A stretch of 64,000 nt of DNA, from contig JARKIP010000011.1 of assembly GCA_029990175.1 (NCBI GenBank), positions 21,922,001 through 21,986,000 of the forward strand, read 5' to 3'. A program made the position numbers and the translations under genes. This document shows positions 58,101 to 64,000 of this stretch, piece after piece. The notes under the pieces were generated by a model. That model was given only the letters and a program-made list of their open reading frames with translations, was not told the DNA's origin and made no database searches. Source of the stretch: Petunia secreta (taxonomy: Eukaryota; Streptophyta; Magnoliopsida; Solanales; Solanaceae). Numbering within the stretch: the first letter of the stretch is position 1; each line of letters opens with the position of its first letter.

Positions 58101-58690
58101 CAATGTCATGCAATGAATCATCTTATGAAAATGAATCACTATCAAAATTAATGTCTAAAGAAGATGAATCTGATGTCTGAAGATGATAAGAAGAGAAGTT
58201 ATAGAACTCATCTTCAGACTCAGATATTTCAATATTTTCAGCAAGCCCCTTCCCCTTTTCTTTAGCTCCAGCAACCTCCTTCCCCCTTTCTTTAGCTACA
58301 GCAACCCCCTTCCCCTTTTGTTTTTTTAAAGGAGGAATATTTAGGTCTTCTATTGCCCTAGACGGTGAAAAGACCTCACTGCCCTTAATAGGAATATCGT
58401 CCTCATGTACTAAACACATCTCTAAGAAGTCCCCATCATTCAAATAAGTCCCAAAATTAATCACATCATCATCATTAGCAATCAAATGATAATTACCACA
58501 ATTATTAGCAAACTTGTGTACATTAGTGTACCCAAATAACTTAGCCACATCAAAAAATATAATATAGTACAACTCATCTACATCTACCCTAGTTGATATA
58601 CCATGGGGTATAGCATTAGCATACCTTGATTATGGGTCAACCACAAATTTACCCTAGTGGAGAGCATTTTTGTGAATCTAGATTCCATTT
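55112..58690 (-). pseudogene. MuDR-type transposase, broken by many stops
   Basis: Read on the minus strand: N-terminal domain from about 58,690 (GKFVVDP, then VDVDELYYI into 58,572-58,123); acidic linker (57,832-58,113); WRKY/GCM1-like zinc domain with RGTCTKKGCPWHILG (57,450-57,674); transposase core with IIGFDGAFLK and YPVAWAVVEKE (57,027-57,449); a probable intron at 56,852-56,939 (CAGAAG|GTATG ... TTGTAG|GGACTG) joining SGKQK to GLILAV; CARHIW; a SWIM finger, CSCRSWQLRGIPCAHA (56,101-56,385); a CCHC knuckle, CSHCKTAGHNKKGC, near 56,000; and a low-complexity tail (55,112-55,885). Stops interrupt it at many points, for example after IIRTP (57,447-57,449) and after KETKDT. It cannot make a working transposase. 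MULE transposases cut the TIRs and insert the element, leaving 9-bp duplications. Confidence 0.85.
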
Positions 58691-58716
58691 TCCTGTTCAA
58701 GAATGAAATTAAAATT

Positions 58717-59104
58717 AGTTAATGTTACTGCCTAATTAGTTTAAATATTAGTCAACAAACAGTTAAGGAAAAACAGTTAGATAAAGTCCTAATTAATTAA
58801 AAATCTAATTAGTTAAAGAACAAATCATTTAACAGTGTTAATTAGTTAAATTCATAATTTATTAAAGCCCTAATTAGTTGAAGACCTAATCCTTCCACAG
58901 TCCTAATTAGTTAATGCTACTGCCTAATTAGTTAAAATATTATTCAAAGAAACAGTTAAGGAAAAATACTTAGTTAAAGTCCTAATTAATTAAAAACCTA
59001 ATTAGGTTAAAAAACAAATTCTTATTCAGTCTTAATTAGTTAAAATCATAATTAATTAAAGCCCTAATTAGTTAAAGTCCTAATCCTTTAACAGTCCTAA
59101 ATTA
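58717..59104. repeat. 192-bp tandem duplication rich in CCTAATTAGTTAA
   Basis: AATGTTACTGCCTAATTAG at 58,721 and AATGCTACTGCCTAATTAG at 58,913 mark two copies, each running through CAGTTAAGGAAAAA, TCCTAATTAATTAAAAA, TAAAGCCCTAATTAG and CAGTCCTAA. Inside each copy a short motif, TCCTAATTAGTTAAAG, recurs in degenerate form; the pattern tails off to about 59,160. Confidence 0.85.
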
Positions 59105-59781
59105 CTAATCAATTAAACCCCTAATTAGTTTAAGCCCTAATAGGTAAAGCCCTAATCATCCTTGTTCAGAAAATATTTAAAGACATATTTTTAAAGTCAC
59201 TAAAGGATGTATAAAGCCCTAGAGGTTGTTATTGATTGAAGAAGGATTTAAAAGATGTTTAAAGTCATAATTCAGTGCAAGGAATAAACAATTTTAAAGG
59301 GTCCTACAAAAAGCCCTAATTTATTCACCTCAGATATTCCAAGATTCTTTACCATCGATTTAAAACCCTAATTTCTAAACATAATCTGACTAAGTGATAT
59401 AACAAATCCCAGATTTTTACTGCAAATCGCAAATAACAAATCATTAAATAAATTATAAAATAAAATGGGTTAAAACCCTTAGTGGGAAAACCTTCAAATG
59501 TTGTTAATCAAACGGGTTAAATGTTGTTAATCAAACGATGATCTTTTTTTTTGTTGTTAATCGACCAGTTATTTGGGTTAATCGCGGGGGGTAATTTTGG
59601 ATTTGGGTAAGTTTCATTTGGGTTAATTGCCGGGGTGATTTTTGTTTGCCTTTTGTTCACCATGTAGTCGTTTAGGTTTTCTTTTTTTATTTTTACCGAG
59701 TAAAAAAAATAGGTGGCATGTGATATGGGCCACTAATCTAACGTGGAAGCCACGTGGTCGCGTTTGTGCACCATGCTTAGC

Positions 59782-59900
59782 CGGGAGGGTTTAAAAGTCA
59801 TGATTTGGGCGAGTAGGATGGGCTGGTTGACACATTTCAAAGTATAAGCGTGATTATGGCTAAACCAGCTAAGTACAAGTGTCCATTTGGCCCTTCTGCC
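59782..59900. repeat. Right TIR of the MULE
   Basis: About 119 bp, ends CCCTTCTGCC. Its reverse complement matches the split left arm with scattered substitutions. The target duplication TAAAGAAAA follows. Confidence 0.9.
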
Positions 59901-60318
59901 TAAAGAAAATGAAGACAGTAGAAATGTCTGATGATTTGTATAGCGATTTTTAAAATTTGTGATTTAAAACATGTCATAACGTGCCACAAAAGTTTTTCAT
60001 TCAAGGCAATAAGAGCAACGTTAAAGTTTAAATTGTTTCAAAAATTAAAATCGTAATATTCTTTCCGTAACATACTAATAAGAAAATAATATCAAATAAA
60101 TTGTTAGATGCTTTGGTTGGCGAATAAAGAGATTTGATCACCGCATAAAACTCCACATTATTATATTTTACATTGTTTGGTTGCTTTTTTCGCATAAATA
60201 TTATTACCACATGGATTAAGATAAAAAGGACAAAAATGCCAGCAGTTTCATCTTTATTAACTTCTTATTTGAAAATATCTTAATTAATCTCTGCATTATA
60301 ATTATAATCTATGTGTTA

Positions 60319-60558
60319 TACTCTATTCGTTCTACTTTATGTAAACTTATTTCATTTTTAGTCCTAAAAAAAATGATCCCTTTTTTAAATTGGAACAATT
60401 TAACTCTAAATTTTCTACTTTATCCTTAATAAAATAATTAATCAATAGTCACAAAATACTACTAATGATTTATTTTAAACTACAAGTATCAAAGTATTTT
60501 TTTTTTTAATTAACTATCAAGTCAAACTTGTTCACATAAATTAAAATGAATAGAATAT
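60319..60558. mobile_element. Degenerate Stowaway-like MITE
   Basis: Left end TACTCTATTCGTTCTACTTT and right end reading TATTCTATTCATTTTAATTT in reverse complement form an imperfect inverted repeat of about 30 bp around 180 bp of AT-rich DNA. The flanking TA dinucleotides are kept. More diverged than the element at 46,950. Confidence 0.65.
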
Positions 60559-61267
60559 TAATTATAATCTCTAGGTTATTTGTTTTGATTGTTTTAATCG
60601 GAATACAACAATTATGTATAACTTATCTTTCAATCAAACTACTCCTAATTGTAAGTTTGTAACTATTCCTACTACTCGAGTTGGTCAATAATCTGAAAGA
60701 AAGAAAGAAAGAAAAGGGTAAAAGAGTGAACAGAAAGGATAGGGGTAATGGGTATAGTCGCTATCGTTGAAAAGGGGAAAGCTGGTTGTAGATTCGTGGA
60801 TCATGTGACAACAAACTGCACTCGCGTGATCCAAACTCCACTTTTCAGGATTCCATATTCACCCCCTCCCTTCATCCTTCAGCTTTTGGTTTGTGCATAG
60901 TATATTGCACCTGCTCTTTACCCGTAAGACTCATGGTCTACAATATTACTATTTTAAATATATTAATTTACCAATTTTTATTATGATGGTCCTCGTAGAA
61001 TTATGGATGTATGATTCAATTGTATTGTGTTTCCTTAATCAGGCGATTTAACTCTTACCAGCACATTACCTTATATCGAAATTTGACATTTTGACTAGTT
61101 TATAAACTTATTTCCCTTTTCAAGTATGTAGTGCCATTTCCAGATATTGTAGACTCAATTGCTTCTGTATGACAACAAAACTAGAAGTAACAAACACAAC
61201 TCACAGTTGCTTTATATCAAAGAAACGACCCAGAATTCTAGAGTCAGTAATGTTCATCTAACATTTC
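60559..61267. other. Intergenic DNA
   Basis: Contains a short GAAA run (60,697-60,715) and a moderately GC-rich block at about 60,720-60,900 that could be remnant promoter or leader sequence. No gene was recognised. Confidence 0.4.
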
Positions 61268-61481
61268 TCAATTGTTTTTAAGAAAACAGAAAAGCAACAA
61301 GTTAGATATACACTTGTTCAATATGAGAATAAAAATTTGGAAGGATTCAGCTGACAAAAGTCTGTCTTCTTCTGGATATCGAAGAGCTGTTGTCTGCTGG
61401 CTTGCAACAAAAACACCCAGAAATATTATCGAGAGGCCTATCCATTCAGACAATACCAATGAAGCAAGTAGTTTTTTTTGG
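61268..61481 (-). other. Possible exon fragment with one membrane segment
   Basis: A minus-strand frame reads KKLLASLVLSEWIGLSIIFL, then GVFVASQQTTALRYPEEDRL, with a hydrophobic stretch (about WIGLSIIFLGVFVA) followed by a charged tail, then loses protein character. No ATG begins it and a stop lies just upstream, so it would be an internal or last exon. I do not recognise the family. It may be a captured or degraded exon of a membrane protein, or chance. Confidence 0.2.
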
Positions 61482-61731
61482 GATACTATTCACAAATGAA
61501 GGAATCAGATCAGGTCAAACGGGCTATGGTCCAAACCATCTAAAACATGTACGTGTCTGAGATAAAGCGCAAACCCATTAACAAATTATATGCTTTGTGC
61601 GTATGGATTACCAATGTAAAAATATTACTTATCGAGCTTTACTAATACAAAATGTCTTTTTGTTATGTCTTAAAAAAAAGATGTTTAGAGAGTAGTTGTT
61701 GGAGTCTCAATGATACATATTCACTACTAGA

Positions 61732-62150
61732 AATCACTCGTTTGCCGAGGGAGGTCGGCGAAGGAGTTCCCTCTCCAAACGCGCGATGGAGAGGGAATTC
61801 CCTAGCAACACGCGCCTCGGAATTCGGCTCGTCGTTGAGCATTATTGGCGAGGGAAAGGCTTAGCCAGCTGTTGTGTAGGCCCATTTTTATATATTGTGT
61901 CAGTTTTACACTGCTAAGGATTTCCCTCGCCAAACCATGGAGAGAGAAATATTTTTACTGCAGTTTAGCTAGGAAATTTTCTCTCCAACTATAAAAAATA
62001 TATTTTTTTACACACTGTTGGCTAGGGAGTTCCCTAGCCAAGTATAAAAATTATCTATTTTTAATTCACTTTGGCTAGAGAATTCCCTCTCCAAGTACAA
62101 TAAAAATATTTTTATCGTTGCACTTGGTTAGGGAATTCCCTCGTCAAGCC
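61732..62150. mobile_element. CACTA element end with subterminal palindromes
   Basis: Starts CACTACTAGAAATCACTC, the classic CACTA terminus. The next 400 bp hold repeated palindromic words built from GGCTAGGGA / TCCCTAGCC: the clearest, at about 62,019-62,042, has perfect 11-bp arms (TTGGCTAGGGA / TCCCTAGCCAA); others lie near 61,745-61,800, 61,925, 62,070-62,095 and 62,125-62,145. The opposite terminus was not found, so total length is unknown. Confidence 0.75.
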
Positions 62151-62309
62151 TAGTGTTCCTAAAACACAAAAATCAGTAACAATATAAAGCAGCACAGCAA
62201 CAACAACAGCATATTATACCTGCGCAGATCAATTGCAGTAACACCAAAACGATTCACATCATAAATACCACAATCTGTCTAACATACTAATAAAGCTATA
62301 TCCGGGCAA

Positions 62310-62731
62310 TTAAACAAGTGTACACACTTGTTTCATACCAACTAACACAAACAAAAAACACATCCCACATGCATCATTTATCATTTCATGCATAGGATAA
62401 TTATACCCGACATATGCACCGCTAACCCCAACATATTCATTTTGGTTGTTGACCTCATCGACACTAGGGTTAGACTCTCCATGTCCAGTCCACACAAAAT
62501 AATTGGGCATAAATCTTTTTTTATAAAGACGTAGAACAACGACATCTATTCATTGCACGTTGCTACACTTGCATTTCAAACAAGGACATTTGATTTTACC
62601 CTCTCTCATATATTCCGAGAGCAATTTAGCTTTAGAAATAAAGCGCTCAACCCATCTACAAATGATTTCCGCAAACCCATATTTTCATAAAATCTATTAT
62701 ACATCCAACTATGATTTTTACCAGATTCCAT
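62310..62731 (-). pseudogene. CACTA TNP2-type transposase, N-terminal fragment
   Basis: A minus-strand frame starts at ATG 62,729-62,731 (MESGKNHSWMYNR) and matches the start of the transposase-associated domain. After a frameshift near 62,650 it continues WVERFISKAK, then a Cys-rich IKCPCLKCKC, a stop near 62,543, then LYKKRFMPNYFVWTGHGE and MHEMINDACG up to about 62,350. These are consecutive blocks of the N terminus of plant En/Spm-type TNP2 transposases, followed by unrelated sequence. Reading is directed toward the CACTA end at 61,732 only about 600 bp away, so most of the transposase has been deleted. Inactive. Confidence 0.75.
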
Positions 62732-63057
62732 CAACACAAAGGTTATAAATAAATATATTTATAATAATGCAATAAAGTATATCACTTGTACACTAGTTAT
62801 TTTTAAAATTTATTAATTTTGCTAATTAAATATTTCCTTGTTTATGAACTATTTTTTCAACAAGTTAACTATTATTTCCTCATTGATCAAACTAAGGATA
62901 AACAATTATTTCCTAATTATTTTCTAATTACAATTATTTCGTAATTACATCTCGTTCTCTAACCAACCACCATTATGCACAAATGAAGTTCAAAAGTTTT
63001 CAATTACAATTATTTTCATATCATTCAAATTTGAGGGTTAATAATAATAAAAATTAT
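62732..63057. other. AT-rich spacer
   Basis: About 325 bp with no coding signal. It could be the 5' flank of the transposase gene inside the CACTA element. Confidence 0.4.
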
Positions 63058-63282
63058 TCAATAATTTTGTAAGACTAAACAAGTAATTCCAAATTATTTT
63101 CTAAGGCTAAACTAAGGTTAAACAAGTATTTTCAAATTATTTTCTAAGGCTAAACTAAGGCTAATGAAGTATTTGCAAATTATTTTTTAAGGCTAAACTA
63201 AGGTTAAACAAGTATCTCCAAATTTTTTTCTAAGGGATATCATTCAACTAAGGCTAAACAAGTATTTCTAAATTATTTTGTA
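63058..63282. repeat. Minisatellite, 43-bp unit, about 5 copies
   Basis: CTAAGGCTAAACTAAGG-like starts at 63,101, 63,144, 63,187 and 63,230 give a 43-bp period. Each unit carries AACAAGTATTT and CAAATTATTTT words. Partial, more diverged units occur at both edges. Confidence 0.85.
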
Positions 63283-63310
63283 ATTACAAATAATTTCCTA
63301 ATTATATTTC

Positions 63311-63969
63311 TGTATTGGGTTAAATCCGTCGTCACCAAAGTTGGTGACTAAGCATCCACGTAGGACGACATGTAGACGACACATGGCTGTGAATGGACAT
63401 AAAGGCAATGGATAAGATCGAAGATAAACAGTTGCAACGGACAGATGAACAGTCGCCACGGCCAGATTCGTCGCGGCTCATCAATCAAGGCAGTTCGAAA
63501 TGGGAATCTTATCCACAAACAACGCAACTGCTCGACTAAGGAGTTACAACTGCTTGTGAACGGGCACATAGCTACCTATATATTGTAATCTAAGTCACAA
63601 GCATGGAATCTAATGCTTCTCTGAATCTACACTTGTATTCAAACTATTTACTAGCATTCAATTATTTATCTCCAGCGAATATTTATTACTACTGATGATC
63701 AAAAGATCTCTTTTATTGTTCCGTTGATTGAATATCATAAAGAGTACGAGGAAGGGAATTTAATCAAGTCTAAACGGCCTGAGCACGGTTCCTTTTTCGT
63801 TCGATCATTCATTTATTATATCGCATTAATTGCATCTTTATTCTTTCGCATTTATTACTGTCATTTATATTTCTTCCATTAAGAGCGTTTAATCTCGATT
63901 ATTGACCGTGACTCCGCTTTATAAATTTAATTGTAAATTAACCTAACAAAATGAAATTACGGTTAAACA
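63311..63969 (+). mobile_element. 5' LTR of a further LTR retrotransposon, cut by the window end
   Basis: Starts TGTATTGGGTTAAATCC and ends GGTTAAACA, about 659 bp, TG...CA. It holds a perfect palindrome at 63,331-63,348 (GTCACCAA / TTGGTGAC) near its left edge and a TATA-like CTATATATTG near 63,575. It is followed within four bases by TGGCGACCACAGTGGGAG, which resembles the primer-site region of Tat-lineage gypsy elements; the lineage is inference. Internal region and 3' LTR lie outside the window. Confidence 0.65.
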
Positions 63970-63972
63970 ATT

Positions 63973-63990
63973 TGGCGACCACAGTGGGAG
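63973..63990 (+). other. Putative primer-binding site
   Basis: TGGCGACCACAGTGGGAG, three bases past the LTR CA end. The tRNA it would pair with was not identified. Confidence 0.5.
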
Positions 63991-64000
63991 CCGGTCAATA

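Larger units (their letters stand above)
52069..59900 (-). mobile_element. Mutator-like element (MULE) with long TIRs, CACTA nested inside
   Basis: Long terminal inverted repeats: left arm 52,069-52,123 plus 54,608-54,674 (split by a CACTA), right arm 59,782-59,900. Both begin GGCAGAAGG and proceed through GGCCAAATGGACAC, GGTTTAGCCATAATCA, CTTATACTTTG and GTCAACCAGCCC, to TTTAAACCCTCCCG. Flanks are AAAAGAAAA (52,060-52,068) and TAAAGAAAA (59,901-59,909), matching at 8 of 9 bases as expected for the 9-bp MULE duplication. The inside holds a broken minus-strand MuDR-type transposase. Without the CACTA the element is about 5.35 kb. Confidence 0.92.
52016..60103. mobile_element. Stowaway-like MITE split by a MULE
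   Basis: The left part (52,016-52,068) begins TACTCCATCTATTTGAATTG and runs to an A-rich stretch. After the MULE and its target duplication, 59,910-60,103 continues with AATTTGTGATTTAAAACATG and TAAAGTTTAAATTG, the internal wording of a common Solanaceae Stowaway-type MITE, ending near ATCAAATAAATTG. The right terminal repeat is lost or degraded. The order of these words matches the family from memory; an alignment would settle it. Confidence 0.6.

Overview
The window is eukaryotic nuclear DNA from a flowering plant, most likely a member of the Solanaceae (nightshade family). The evidence is plant-type LTR retrotransposons, a PYL-type abscisic-acid receptor gene, plant DNA transposons of the MULE, CACTA and Stowaway types, and an RTE-type LINE tail of the kind I associate with Solanaceae. 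The species assignment is inference. There are no bacterial genes, operons or CRISPR arrays. Only one host gene is convincing; nearly everything else is transposon or simple repeat.

Layout. (1) 1-1,651: AT-rich intergenic DNA with a GC-rich stretch near 140-360, ending in a degenerate tandem repeat. That repeat is split by a decayed Ty3/gypsy element (1,652-9,100; 799-bp LTRs; CGGCC target duplication) and resumes at 9,106-9,600. (2) 9,904-40,322: a solo LTR of about 3.4 kb with an ATGTC target duplication, split by a 27-kb insertion. (3) That insertion (12,866-39,868) is a tandem array of a Tekay/Del-like chromovirus: LTR-gagpol-LTR-gagpol-LTR-gagpol-LTR. It has four LTRs of 2.8 kb and three 5,256-bp internal regions. 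One GTACA target duplication flanks the whole array, so it looks like a single insertion later expanded by LTR-LTR recombination. All three gag-pol frames share an in-frame TAG between reverse transcriptase and RNase H. (4) 40,328-46,949: an LTR-like remnant, a 5'-truncated RTE LINE, a 107-bp duplication and a 44-bp minisatellite. (5) 46,950-47,204: a Stowaway MITE. (6) 49,648-50,819, minus strand: an intact two-exon PYL2-like abscisic-acid receptor. (7) 52,016-60,103: a three-level nest, with a MITE split by a MULE that is itself split inside its left terminal inverted repeat by a CACTA element. (8) 60,319-64,000: another degenerate MITE, a CACTA end with a broken TNP2-type transposase fragment, a 43-bp minisatellite, and the 5' LTR and primer-binding site of a further retrotransposon that runs off the window.

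Insertion order can be read from the nests: degenerate tandem repeat before gypsy element; solo-LTR parent before the Tekay element, which then expanded; MITE before MULE before CACTA. The host receptor gene lies in a transposon-poor gap of about 5 kb between the Stowaway MITE and the MULE nest. Boundaries and motifs were read by eye. Percent identities and family names below the superfamily level were not computed.
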